This document shows, piece by piece, positions 26,250 through 35,325 of a stretch of DNA of 64,000 nt (positions are counted from its first letter, which is position 1; each line of letters begins with the position of its first letter). The DNA comes from an endosymbiont of Bathymodiolus septemdierum str. Myojin knoll (GTDB lineage: Bacteria > Pseudomonadota > Gammaproteobacteria > PS1 > Pseudothioglobaceae). Location of the stretch: assembly GCF_001547755.1 (NCBI RefSeq), contig NZ_AP013042.1, positions 1,178,001-1,242,000 on the forward strand, written 5' to 3'. The translations under genes and the position numbers were made by a program. Under the pieces are notes generated by a model. It searched no databases. It was not told the origin of the DNA and saw nothing but the letters and a program-made list of their open reading frames with translations.

Positions 26250-27203
26250 ATGCCCGATATTCTACTACCAATCATCGCCTTATTAACAGGTTTTCTACTT
26301 TTAATTTGGAGTGCCGATGTATTCACAGAAAATGGCGCAAAAATTGCAATGATATTCAAAGTATCGCCTTTGGTGATTGGCTTGCTCATTTTTGGCTTTG
26401 GTACCTCTGCACCTGAGATGTTAGTGTCTGGGTTGGCAGCGATGGAAGGTAACACAGGCATAAGTATTGGCAGTGCAATTGGCTCTAATATTTTTAACAT
26501 TGCTTTGGTGTTGGGCATTAGTGCATTAATTACACCAATTGCTGTTAGTAATAATGTTTTGAAAAAAGAATGGATGTTTTTGATGTTTATTACCCTGGTA
26601 GTGGGTTTCTTACTATGGGATAAGCGCCTTGATGTGATTGATGGCTTTATTTTAGTATCTTTATTAGCCATATTTTTAATCTACACATTTAAAACTGCAA
26701 AACAGGACAATAATAACGAATTTGATGAGGCAATGGAAGAGATTAAGGAAAACCAATCTGGCAAGACTTGGTTACTGCTAATTATTGGCTTAATCGTATT
26801 GATTACCAGCGCCAAATTAATCGTTTGGGGTGGTGTAGAAGTTGCCCAAAGTTTTGGTGTGTCAGATTTAGTCATTGGACTTAGTGTCATCGCATTAGGT
26901 ACCAGCCTGCCAGAGTTAGCGGTGTCTATTGCCAGTGTCTTGAAAAAACAATATGAGATGGTGGTGGGTAATGTGATTGGCTCTAATATTTTTAATACCA
27001 TTGCAGTCTTGGCAATCCCCGGACTCATTCATCCGTCAGCTGTGGCAGATGAGGTTATCACCAGGGACTACCCTGTTATGCTTTTACTGACCATTTTGTT
27101 GTTTGTTCTTGCTTACAAATTCGGTAAACAGCCTATTATTAATCGCTTTGGTGGTATTGTTTTGGTTTGTATATTTGTCGCTTATATGTGGCAATTATTC
27201 TAA
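26250..27203 (+). CDS. calcium/sodium antiporter (CaCA family, YrbG-like)
   Basis: A 317-aa inner-membrane exchanger with two inverted five-helix repeats. Each has the alpha motif: GFGTSAPEMLVSGLAAMEGN with SIGSAIGSNIFNIALVLG (residues 49-92), and ALGTSLPELAVSIASVL with VVGNVIGSNIFNTIAVL (210-253). The acidic loop between repeats (about 145-168) is cytoplasmic. It exchanges Ca2+ for Na+ and could use the Na+ gradient made by OadGAB. Confidence 0.93.
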   Translation: MPDILLPIIALLTGFLLLIWSADVFTENGAKIAMIFKVSPLVIGLLIFGFGTSAPEMLVSGLAAMEGNTGISIGSAIGSNIFNIALVLGISALITPIAVSNNVLKKEWMFLMFITLVVGFLLWDKRLDVIDGFILVSLLAIFLIYTFKTAKQDNNNEFDEAMEEIKENQSGKTWLLLIIGLIVLITSAKLIVWGGVEVAQSFGVSDLVIGLSVIALGTSLPELAVSIASVLKKQYEMVVGNVIGSNIFNTIAVLAIPGLIHPSAVADEVITRDYPVMLLLTILLFVLAYKFGKQPIINRFGGIVLVCIFVAYMWQLF

Positions 27204-27208
27204 TAAAT

Positions 27209-27661
27209 ATGACGATAGAATTAACACTCAATAACGAAACTGAAACTCAGAAATTCGCTCAAAGGTTAGCACAAAATGCCAAAATGCCTTTAGTAATTTA
27301 TCTGCAAGGGGACTTAGGCGTGGGGAAAACCACCTTTGCCAGAAGTTTTATTCAGTTTTTTGGATTTAATAAAGTCAAAAGTCCAACTTATTCTTTGGTG
27401 GAAAGTTACCAAAATCAAGACATTAATATTCACCACTTTGATTGTTATCGTCTCAGTGACCCCGAAGAATTGGAATACATTGGCATTCGTGAATATCTCA
27501 AGGGTAGTCATATTCAACTGATTGAATGGCCGGATTTAGGCAAAGGGATGGTCGCACCTGCGGATTTAACCATTGCGCTCAGTGGCAATAACGATACGAG
27601 AAAATTAACAGCAACTGATCACAGTAATATCGGCCAAGAATTGTTACAGCGTATTGCCTGA
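27209..27661 (+). CDS. tsaE: tRNA threonylcarbamoyladenosine biosynthesis ATPase
   Basis: TsaE is the ATPase of the TsaBDE complex for t6A37 of tRNA. The 150-aa protein has Walker A YLQGDLGVGKTTFAR, SPTYSLVESY, HFDCYRL and LIEWPDLG. ATG 27209, five bases after the antiporter stop, is chosen over an upstream frame beginning at 27167. Confidence 0.94.
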   Translation: MTIELTLNNETETQKFAQRLAQNAKMPLVIYLQGDLGVGKTTFARSFIQFFGFNKVKSPTYSLVESYQNQDINIHHFDCYRLSDPEELEYIGIREYLKGSHIQLIEWPDLGKGMVAPADLTIALSGNNDTRKLTATDHSNIGQELLQRIA

Positions 27662-27665
27662 AATA

Positions 27666-27998
27666 TTAAGACTTTTTAGGGGCTATGTCTTTTTCTGGTG
27701 GCTGATAATTTGGGTCATTAGGATTCATAAAGAGGAAGCCGTAGCCGCCTTCAGTATCAATTTCGTCAAAATCAACGACCATACCTTCTATTAACTCTTT
27801 TTGAGAATAAGCAAGGACATATTCAATGCCGTTTGATTCTAAGTGAATATCACCTTCTGAAAGCTCGTCAAAGCCCATAAGATACTGCCAACCTTCGTCT
27901 CTTACATCAACGGCAAAACGCATTTGTAATCCTTGTGCATCAGGATTTTGAGTAGAGAGTCTTATTTCTTCGGCGGCACTCTTGGTAATTGTAATCAT
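27666..27998 (-). CDS. dsrR: DsrR, cysteine-free A-type scaffold-like protein
   Basis: A 110-aa HesB/IscA-fold protein (MITITKSAAEEIRL, GLQMRFAVDV, ...VDFDEIDTEGGYGFLFMNPN) that contains no cysteine at all. The three Fe-S ligands of IscA are missing. That is the hallmark of DsrR, the last commonly shared gene of the dsr operon in purple sulfur bacteria, where it is reported to affect DsrEFH and other Dsr proteins after transcription. It overlaps dsrN by 4 bases. Confidence 0.9.
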   Translation of the reverse strand: MITITKSAAEEIRLSTQNPDAQGLQMRFAVDVRDEGWQYLMGFDELSEGDIHLESNGIEYVLAYSQKELIEGMVVDFDEIDTEGGYGFLFMNPNDPNYQPPEKDIAPKKS

Positions 27999-29371
27999 AA
28001 TTTCACCTTGATAAAGTTAACAAATTGCTTGACCCAATGATTACCGCCGACGCTACGCAAATGTGCATAGGTGGCTAATAAATTGTAGGTCAAAATTCCA
28101 TCTTGCTTATTATCCACACCTACGCCGCGTAAAACCTTGTATGCATAATGGGTTTTAGGGTCAATATTTTCTAATTTAGAATAATGGAATTCATGGGCAT
28201 ATATTTTTTCAGCAACACCCGACCAAGGATGCGCCTTAGTCGGCGTTAATTGCACATAACCCCTGCCAATCGGCTTAGGCGTCATTACAGTGTCGCCCTT
28301 AATCACCCCAACCATTTTATGTGTTTTACCTTGGTGACTTATCTCTCGACTAAGGTACATTAAACCGCCACATTCTGCATAAGTTGGCAAACCTTGTTCT
28401 ATCTTTGACTTAATGTCAGTAAGTAATAAATGATTATTACTTAACGCCTCTAATTGCATTTCTGGAAAACCACCACCGATGAACAGCCCATCACATCTTG
28501 GTAATTTTGATGCCTTCAAAGTATCAAAATATTCAATTTTCACGCCCAAAGATTTAAACGCATTCATATCATCTTGGTAATAAAAACCAAAGGCTTCGTC
28601 TTTTGCTACAGCAACGGTCAGAGATAAAGGAGACGCAGTCAAAGGGGGTGTTACCTTTTTTTCTTTTTTTAAAAAAAGGGGGGTGCCCCCCTTAGGTGTA
28701 AGACCATTAAGCAACAAAATTTTATCTAAGTTCACCTGATCGGCAATGATACGACCTGCACTATCAATAAAGGCTTGTGACTGTGCAGATTCATTGGCTG
28801 GCACAAGCCCTAAGTGGCGTTCATTGATAATAAGCGCCTTAGAACGACGAATAGCGCCTAAAACAGGGGTATCGGTGTAATATTCAATAGCTTGCAGCAG
28901 TTTTGATTCGTGGCGCTCACCAGCGACTTTATTTAAAATTACACCAGCAATATTCACATCGCTATCAAACGCCTGGTATCCCATCAACAAAGGGGCAATC
29001 CCCCGAGTAATGCCAGTGGTGTCAATCACTAAAATAACGCTTGAATTGAGTAATTTTGCCATATCAGCATTAGCATCACCACCACTCACAGTCATACCGT
29101 CATACAGTCCTTTGTTACCTTCAACAATAGAGATATCGCTCTGTTGCTGATGAAATAATGCTCTAATTTCATCGTCAGACATCGTATAAAAATCTAAATT
29201 GTAGCAAGCGTTACCACTAGCTTGAGAGAGCCAAATTGGGTCGATATAATCAGGGCCTTTTTTAAAAGATTGAACTTTGAGTGTGCGCTCTTTAAATGCG
29301 GCACACAAGCCTAAACTAATAACGGTTTTACCAGAGGACTTATGAGCGGCGGAAATATAGATAGACATCAT
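27995..29371 (-). CDS. dsrN: DsrN, siroheme amidase (cobyrinate a,c-diamide synthase family)
   Basis: DsrN makes siroheme amide, the cofactor of DsrAB. The 458-aa protein has an N-terminal P-loop domain (ISAAHKSSGKTVISLGLCAA), EGNKGLYDG, and a C-terminal glutamine amidotransferase domain with AECGGLMYLS (nucleophile Cys) and a late AHEFHYSKLE. Between the two domains, at about residues 222-245, a low-complexity segment GLTPKGGTPLFLKKEKKVTP is encoded by a slippery palindrome. Confidence 0.93.
   Translation of the reverse strand: MMSIYISAAHKSSGKTVISLGLCAAFKERTLKVQSFKKGPDYIDPIWLSQASGNACYNLDFYTMSDDEIRALFHQQQSDISIVEGNKGLYDGMTVSGGDANADMAKLLNSSVILVIDTTGITRGIAPLLMGYQAFDSDVNIAGVILNKVAGERHESKLLQAIEYYTDTPVLGAIRRSKALIINERHLGLVPANESAQSQAFIDSAGRIIADQVNLDKILLLNGLTPKGGTPLFLKKEKKVTPPLTASPLSLTVAVAKDEAFGFYYQDDMNAFKSLGVKIEYFDTLKASKLPRCDGLFIGGGFPEMQLEALSNNHLLLTDIKSKIEQGLPTYAECGGLMYLSREISHQGKTHKMVGVIKGDTVMTPKPIGRGYVQLTPTKAHPWSGVAEKIYAHEFHYSKLENIDPKTHYAYKVLRGVGVDNKQDGILTYNLLATYAHLRSVGGNHWVKQFVNFIKVKL
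28650..28708. repeat. homopolymer-rich palindromic insertion within dsrN
   Basis: Plus strand: runs of seven T, a C and seven T, then seven A, six G, TG, six C, in about 45 bases. TTTTTTTAAAAAAA is a perfect palindrome and GGGGGG/CCCCCC a second. It encodes the interdomain linker of DsrN. Such tracts are prone to slippage. Exact ends are uncertain to a few bases. Confidence 0.7.
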
Positions 29372-29393
29372 CTATCCCAATTATGAAATCGGC

Positions 29394-30593
29394 TTATTTT
29401 TTATAATGAGGATCTGCAACATCGTCTGCCAAACTTTCGGGCAAGAATGGCAAGAACTTCACTAACAAGGTAACAGCAATGATTGCCACTGCAATGCCGC
29501 CAACACCTAGCATCACCTCAGGCAATGATGGCGTATAAGTAGCAATACCGCCATAACCTTCTAAGATTTCTTTACCTGGGAACATCTCCATTGGGTAAGC
29601 TTGTCCGCCAACAATAATAATATAGAGTTGTATAATGCCACCAACCAATACCAATACCGATGCCAATCCTAAAGTCATGCGATTGCCTTTAAATGCTGGA
29701 AAGTAAATCAACGCCATTGGCACTAAACCACCGATAACGATTTGACCAATCCAGAATAATGGCGTGTAAATATACTCACCAAATAAAATAAAATTTTCAA
29801 CACCTGCATTCTCGGCAAGATACAAACTACCTAAATGCTTAATGGCAACAAAATACATTACAGCCGCTACAAACACACCCAATAGATTGCCTAAGCGATT
29901 AACAATCATGTCGCCTAATGGACGCTCAGTCCACTTATAACTTGCCATTAAAATTAAGATGAAGATCGCCAAGCCAAAAGCAAATGACATAATAATAAAC
30001 ATTGGCGCCATAATTACCGCGTCATACGCTTGACGCGCCACTAAAAAACCGAAAATAGAACCAGTACCTGTGGTTAAGATCAAACGCCAAGAGAACGCTG
30101 CCAAACCCGCTTTAGAGGTAAACTTATTCATACGACGCTCGAACATCATCCATAAATAAACAGCAACAATAACGAAGAAACCATTATATAAAATAATATT
30201 CCAGGCAAAAATTGAGTTGAAATTATATTCGGTCATTGCCACGATTAAACGGTCAGGACGACCTAAATCAAGCACCAATACCATTAAACCGCCTGCCAAT
30301 AATGCTAGTGACACCAAGCCCGATAAACGCGCTAAAGGCTTATATATTTTTTTACCAAATACCGAGGCAATAGAGGCAACATTTAATGCACCCGAAGCTG
30401 CAACAATTAGAAACAAAGCAAATACATGAGGTATACCCCATACAACTCGATTACTCATACCTGTCACATAGTGACCATGGTGCTCCATAAACAACACACT
30501 ACCAAGTGACGCTAAAATCAACACACCTAAGCCTGCAATTAATGCATAAAAACCTAAACTTCTTCCTTGAATTTGTTGGTAACGAATGTTCAT
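29394..30593 (-). CDS. dsrP: DsrP, integral membrane subunit of DsrMKJOP
   Basis: A 399-aa NrfD/PsrC-family quinone-interacting membrane protein with about ten helices. Recognisable parts are LGVLILASLGSVLFMEHHGHYVTGM, WGIPHVFALFLIVAASGALN, VLDLGRPDRLIVAMTEYNFNS and LRLI-type loops. It passes electrons between the quinone pool and DsrO/DsrJ. It lies 15 bases after dsrO, in the order J-O-P typical of the complex. Confidence 0.95.
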   Translation of the reverse strand: MNIRYQQIQGRSLGFYALIAGLGVLILASLGSVLFMEHHGHYVTGMSNRVVWGIPHVFALFLIVAASGALNVASIASVFGKKIYKPLARLSGLVSLALLAGGLMVLVLDLGRPDRLIVAMTEYNFNSIFAWNIILYNGFFVIVAVYLWMMFERRMNKFTSKAGLAAFSWRLILTTGTGSIFGFLVARQAYDAVIMAPMFIIMSFAFGLAIFILILMASYKWTERPLGDMIVNRLGNLLGVFVAAVMYFVAIKHLGSLYLAENAGVENFILFGEYIYTPLFWIGQIVIGGLVPMALIYFPAFKGNRMTLGLASVLVLVGGIIQLYIIIVGGQAYPMEMFPGKEILEGYGGIATYTPSLPEVMLGVGGIAVAIIAVTLLVKFLPFLPESLADDVADPHYKK

Positions 30594-30608
30594 AAAATTC
30601 CTAAATTA

Positions 30609-31340
30609 TTAAATACCGCTATAACGCACACCAGTATTCAGATTTAAATCCGCTCTGATTTGCGTGCTTTGAACTTTTTTAAGCGTTTGATTGATTTTAC
30701 TGCTTGCATCATACAAATCACCAAAAATCACTGCATCACTATCCACCGCTTCCGCACAGGCTGGCATCTCACCATTATCAACACGATGCACGCACATTGT
30801 GCAAGCTTCAACCGTACCTTTGCCACGGGGCATATGTTCTTTTTGGTCTGTTAAGTCTTCATGCACAAATGAACGAGATCCGTACGGACAAGCCATCATA
30901 CAATAGCGACAACCAATACATAAATGTTTATCAACTAAGACTATGCCATCTTCTCGTTTCATTGAGGCGTTGGTTGGGCAAACATCCACGCAAGGTGGCT
31001 CTTCACAATGTTGGCACATCATTGGTAGTGCATCAATTTTACCTATCGCCTTGTCTTTTACTTTAACTTTTTTAATCCAATCTGGCTTTTGATCACCTGT
31101 GGAATGCTTTTCAGCGCCCCAGCCATTTTCTTCTTGACAGGCGTTAACCATATCGTCAATATTAGACTCGGTTAATTTATTGATATCAATCAACATACCC
31201 CAACGCTTTTCATTAGTCACTGGATTTTCATTGACAGCAGCAAATGTTGTCAAACTAATACCACTGGCAAGCGTTGCCACACCTGTTGTTGCAACGCTTG
31301 TATTTTTAATAAAGTCACGACGGTTTAATGTTGTACTCAT
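30609..31340 (-). CDS. dsrO: DsrO, periplasmic ferredoxin-type subunit
   Basis: A 243-aa four-cluster iron-sulfur protein with Tat signal NRRDFIKNTSVATTGVATLA. Cysteine motifs in order: CQHCEEPPCVDVCPTNA, CIGCRYCMMACPYGSR, CTMCVHRVDNGEMPAC. It faces the periplasm and partners DsrJ and DsrP. ATG 31340 (MSTTLNRRDF) overlaps the dsrJ stop by one base; the frame is open further upstream but the Tat signal fixes the start. Confidence 0.95.
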   Translation of the reverse strand: MSTTLNRRDFIKNTSVATTGVATLASGISLTTFAAVNENPVTNEKRWGMLIDINKLTESNIDDMVNACQEENGWGAEKHSTGDQKPDWIKKVKVKDKAIGKIDALPMMCQHCEEPPCVDVCPTNASMKREDGIVLVDKHLCIGCRYCMMACPYGSRSFVHEDLTDQKEHMPRGKGTVEACTMCVHRVDNGEMPACAEAVDSDAVIFGDLYDASSKINQTLKKVQSTQIRADLNLNTGVRYSGI

Positions 31341-31723
31341 TATAAATCCTCTTTTGGTGTTGTACGATGACAAGAAAAACAATCCAAACTGGTGCCGACT
31401 TTCTCATGGCAAGTTGAACAAAATTGGTCTGGTGCGTTGACTGGAATGTGTTCACCGTCCTTACTTGAACTGTGGCAATTAACACAAGCTTTCAATGAAT
31501 TACGCTTAGTGCGAACACCTTGTCTTAGAGTTTTATCGCGCTTGTGCTTCAAAAACTCTGGGTGCATTTTTCTAATCTCAGCAAGACTCGGATGAATATC
31601 TCTACTCTTTCCTTCTTCCTTTAATTCAGTCGCTCTATCACCAAGATTAGTATGCTTATCGCTCCCATGCGCAAACACATTGGTAAAGGCTAAAGCCAAT
31701 AAAATAATCGACAAATGTCTCAT
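31340..31723 (-). CDS. dsrJ: DsrJ, periplasmic triheme cytochrome c
   Basis: After a signal peptide (MRHLSIILLALAFTNVFA) the protein has three CxxCH heme sites: CVNCH, CSTCH and CFSCH. This is the count known for DsrJ. Residue C in NSLKACVNCH and neighbouring Met/His could give the unusual third-heme ligation described for the family. Start at 31723 has GAGAG at a good distance; ATG 31735, four codons earlier, is an alternative. The upstream dsrL stop is at 31744. Confidence 0.93.
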   Translation of the reverse strand: MRHLSIILLALAFTNVFAHGSDKHTNLGDRATELKEEGKSRDIHPSLAEIRKMHPEFLKHKRDKTLRQGVRTKRNSLKACVNCHSSSKDGEHIPVNAPDQFCSTCHEKVGTSLDCFSCHRTTPKEDL

Positions 31724-31743
31724 AATCGCTCTCATTAAATTAA

Positions 31744-33705
31744 TTACTCGCCAAGTCCCATCTGGATATAACCTGTAGGGCATACATCAGCACAGATATG
31801 ACAACCAATGCACTTATCATAGTCAGTGTCAACATAACGACCTAAGGTTGCTTTATCTTTCTTGACCTTGAATACCGCGTCTTGTGGGCAATACATTACA
31901 CAGTTATCACACTCAAAACATAAGCCACAAGACATACAGCGACCTGCTTCTGCTTGTGCCTCTTCTTCGTTATAACCGATTAAACGCTCGTCAAAGTTGC
32001 CCAATACATTATCAACATCAACCAATTTATGGTTGCGCGCATTACGATCCTCATGGTCAAAATGACCTAAAAATAATTCTGTGTGTGGAATGATAGACGC
32101 AAATGAACGGTCTTCATAATTATGTACCGCATAATCAGCAGAATCTGTGCCTTGACTTAACTTACCATTTTCATAATCTGATGGCGCTAAATCCCACTCA
32201 TTCAGTTTCTCCATTAAGTCAAAGTAATGCACATCAACTTTATTGCGTGATTTTTGGCTATTGCCATCAAGGTAATCACCGATACTTTCGGCAACAATAC
32301 CCGCTTGACCAATCGCTGTTGTCAATAGGTGCGGACGCACAACATCGCCACAAACGAAGAATCCAGGCTTGTTTGGTACTTGAAAGTTTTTGTCAGCGTC
32401 AATAAAACCATGCTCATTGAAGAATGAATCATCCATACCTTCGCCATCAACACCTTGACCAATCGCAGGAACGATTAATTCGCATTCAACATCAAATTCA
32501 GAGCCTTCAATTGGCGTAGAGCCATCATCCTCTAAACGAATAAAACGCAATGCAGTTGCACGACCGTCAGCATCTTTAATGACTTCCACTGGCTGTAATT
32601 GCCCTTGGATTTCAACACCTTCACGATTAGCATCATCAATTTCTTCTTGTGCCGCTGGCATATTTTCAATAGTAGAACGCGTTGTTAACAACACATCCGC
32701 ACCTAAACGCTTAGAGGTATCGACCACATCATGTGCGGTATCATCAAAAATAACGCGCTCAGGACGGTCTTTGTCAGCTGTGTTTTCAATGTTACCCAAA
32801 CGACGGGCAACAGACACAACATCAATTGAAGTATCGCCACCACCAATACAAATCACCTTACCAGTGATATGCTTTAAACGACCTTGGTTGTAGGCTTCAA
32901 GGAATGCAACACCCGATACACAATTAGTCGCGTCGCCACCAGGAATTGGCAACATACGACCACTCATTGCACCGATTGCGAACAACACAGCATCATAGTC
33001 TTTTTCTAATTCTTCCATAGAAATATCAACACCCACTTTGGTGTTCATTTTGGTTTCAATACCCGTCTCAATAATACGGTCAATCTCATATTGCAACACA
33101 TCGCGGGGCACACGGTAATCAGGGATTCCGTACATCATCATACCGCCCAATTGCTCGTATTTTTCAAACACGGTAACGCTATGACCTTGCTTACGCAACT
33201 GCAATGCCGCAGACAAACCACCACAACCACCACCAATAATCGCAACTTTCTTGCCGGTATCTTTGGCGTTAATTTCAAATTTGTAGCCTTCTTTTTTGGC
33301 ATTGTCACCAATGAATTGCTCTACTGCATTAATGCCAACAGTATCTTCAACTTCGTTACGGTTACAACCGTCTTCACAGGGTGCTGGACAAACACGACCC
33401 ATAACGGAAGGAAATGGGTTTGCATCCGTTGAACGACGGAATGCGTATTCCTGCCAAGACATATCAGCAGAAGGTTTTTCCATGCCGCGAACGATATCTA
33501 ACCAACCACGAATATTGTGACCAGAAGGGCAAGAACCTTGACAAGGTGGCGTTTGACTGACATAAGTAGGACACTTGTGTGAAGTGTCATTTTGAAAAAT
33601 CTTTTGGCTCCATGGCACTGAACTTAAATCATCACCCTCATTCTTAAACATTCTGAATGTGTGGTTTTCGCCTTTCTCAATTTGTCCGTACGGGTTCTTT
33701 TGCAT
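31744..33705 (-). CDS. dsrL: DsrL, NAD(P)H:acceptor oxidoreductase
   Basis: A 653-aa flavoprotein related to glutamate synthase small subunit. It has an N-terminal 4Fe-4S region ([37 protein letters not shown]), FAD domain GKKVAIIGGGCGGLSAALQL, NAD(P)-binding ITGKVICIGGGDTSIDVVSVAR, and two C-terminal ferredoxin motifs (CMSCGLCFECDNCVMYCP; CIGCHICADVCPTGYI). It takes electrons from sulfur oxidation by DsrAB. It lies between dsrK and dsrJ, as in purple sulfur bacteria. Confidence 0.96.
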   Translation of the reverse strand: MQKNPYGQIEKGENHTFRMFKNEGDDLSSVPWSQKIFQNDTSHKCPTYVSQTPPCQGSCPSGHNIRGWLDIVRGMEKPSADMSWQEYAFRRSTDANPFPSVMGRVCPAPCEDGCNRNEVEDTVGINAVEQFIGDNAKKEGYKFEINAKDTGKKVAIIGGGCGGLSAALQLRKQGHSVTVFEKYEQLGGMMMYGIPDYRVPRDVLQYEIDRIIETGIETKMNTKVGVDISMEELEKDYDAVLFAIGAMSGRMLPIPGGDATNCVSGVAFLEAYNQGRLKHITGKVICIGGGDTSIDVVSVARRLGNIENTADKDRPERVIFDDTAHDVVDTSKRLGADVLLTTRSTIENMPAAQEEIDDANREGVEIQGQLQPVEVIKDADGRATALRFIRLEDDGSTPIEGSEFDVECELIVPAIGQGVDGEGMDDSFFNEHGFIDADKNFQVPNKPGFFVCGDVVRPHLLTTAIGQAGIVAESIGDYLDGNSQKSRNKVDVHYFDLMEKLNEWDLAPSDYENGKLSQGTDSADYAVHNYEDRSFASIIPHTELFLGHFDHEDRNARNHKLVDVDNVLGNFDERLIGYNEEEAQAEAGRCMSCGLCFECDNCVMYCPQDAVFKVKKDKATLGRYVDTDYDKCIGCHICADVCPTGYIQMGLGE

Positions 33706-33724
33706 TTTAAATCTCCTTGTCTAT

Positions 33725-35320
33725 TTATTCTGCTTCTGCGGTTTCTGTTTCTACTTCTTCAGCCATTTTGGCATCTGAATCTTCTGTTTGTGGCTTATCC
33801 ATAATAATTGCCTCACTCACCAATTGGTGGGCACTAACAATCATATAAGGGTCAAAGTCAAATTTTGGTAATACTTTGCTGAACTGTGATTTACAAATAG
33901 CACAAATAGCAACCAGTGTATTAACAGCATCGGTTTTTTCTACTTCTTTGAGTGCTTGCATTCTCGGCATTGCACCTTTAATACGAATCTCCATCAAGTC
34001 ATCTGTCAATAGACCGCCACCGCCGCCACAACAGAAAGTTGATTCCATAATCGTACTTCTTTCCATGTCTACATAGTTATTACAAACGGCTTTAATCACT
34101 TCTCGTGGAAGGATAAATTGACCATTTGGAATGCCACCCATGTTGGTTGCACGGGCAACATTACACGAATCATGGAAAGTTACTGTTCTGTCATCATTCG
34201 CAGACTTATCAAATTTCAACTTACCGCGTTGAATTAAGTCATGCGTATATTCAATAATATGTTGTGGCTGTGGGTAGCGAGAATCTAATTGATTTTGTAA
34301 TTTCATTGCATGCTCATCTGATGAATTTGCACCTGCACCAACACCTGACAAAGTGTTCCAGAAACTATAGGCAACACGCCAAGCATGCCCACATTCACCA
34401 ACCATAACGCGGGAGACTTCTAAATCAAGTGCCGCCTTGCGGATTCTAAGCGCCGCTTTACGCATTACATCGTAAGAACCAATGAACATACCAAAGTTTG
34501 CACCTTCAGAAGCATAAGAGCTCAAGGTCCAACTCACGCCATCTTGATGGAAAACCTTACCGTAACCAATCAAACCGTCAATATGTGGCTCAGCAAAGAA
34601 GTCAGCTGATGGCGTAATCAATAAAATTTCCGCACCTTTTTGGTCTAAAGGGTACTTAACTGCAATACCCGTCTCTTCTTCAATTTCTTCCTCAAGGTCA
34701 AGCAAAGTATCGCGTAATGCTGGCTCAGGCAAACCTAAGTTATTGCCTACTGTGATTGCCTTACCTAAAATTTGGTTACAATATTTTTGACCTACGCCAA
34801 CTGCATCCAATACTTCACGCGCAGCCATTGAGATTTCAGCAGTATCAATACCATAAGGACAAAACACTGAACAACGACGACATTGTGAACATTGGTGAAA
34901 ATAGTTATACCAATCATCCAACATTGCGTCGTCTAATTCTTTTGCGCCTACCAATTTAGGAAAGTATTTACCGGCAAAGGTAAAATGGCGACGGTAAACG
35001 CTTCTGAATAAATCTTGACGAGCCACCGGCATATTTTTAGGATCGGACGAACCTAAGAAATAATGACACTTATCAGTGCAAGCACCGCATTTCACGCAAG
35101 CATCTAAAAATACTTGAACCGAACGATACTTGGATTTAAGTTCACCCATTTTATTAATGGCTACTTCTTGCCAATTATCAACTTTCTCACCTGGAAAGCC
35201 TAAAGGTGTTTGAAATTCTTCGACGGATTTGAACGGACCATCGCCGTCCATAATACCTTCTTGAATTTTAGGAATTTCTAAGTAAGTGGGTAATTTTGGT
35301 ATTTCAAAGTCCTTAGCCAT
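33725..35320 (-). CDS. dsrK: DsrK, HdrD-like catalytic subunit
   Basis: A 531-aa cytoplasmic iron-sulfur protein. Two 4Fe-4S motifs (CVKCGACTDKCHYFLG; CSQCRRCSVFCPYGID) are followed by the CCG-type cluster-binding domains (GECGHAWRVAYSF, FHDSCNVARATN, ESTFCCGGGGGLLTD). It is thought to oxidise or reduce the DsrC trisulfide/disulfide. The last about 20 residues are very acidic (DAKMAEEVETETAEAE). It follows dsrM by 5 bases. Confidence 0.96.
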   Translation of the reverse strand: MAKDFEIPKLPTYLEIPKIQEGIMDGDGPFKSVEEFQTPLGFPGEKVDNWQEVAINKMGELKSKYRSVQVFLDACVKCGACTDKCHYFLGSSDPKNMPVARQDLFRSVYRRHFTFAGKYFPKLVGAKELDDAMLDDWYNYFHQCSQCRRCSVFCPYGIDTAEISMAAREVLDAVGVGQKYCNQILGKAITVGNNLGLPEPALRDTLLDLEEEIEEETGIAVKYPLDQKGAEILLITPSADFFAEPHIDGLIGYGKVFHQDGVSWTLSSYASEGANFGMFIGSYDVMRKAALRIRKAALDLEVSRVMVGECGHAWRVAYSFWNTLSGVGAGANSSDEHAMKLQNQLDSRYPQPQHIIEYTHDLIQRGKLKFDKSANDDRTVTFHDSCNVARATNMGGIPNGQFILPREVIKAVCNNYVDMERSTIMESTFCCGGGGGLLTDDLMEIRIKGAMPRMQALKEVEKTDAVNTLVAICAICKSQFSKVLPKFDFDPYMIVSAHQLVSEAIIMDKPQTEDSDAKMAEEVETETAEAE

Positions 35321-35325
35321 AATTC

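Noticed and set aside
26198-26671. 157-aa minus-strand ORF over the antiporter gene
   Set aside because: It is the antisense shadow of a well-conserved CaCA gene, with low-complexity composition and no domain.
31884-33520. Several 67-113 aa plus-strand ORFs opposite dsrL
   Set aside because: They are shadows of dsrL; His/Cys/Gln-rich content comes from antisense of conserved codons.
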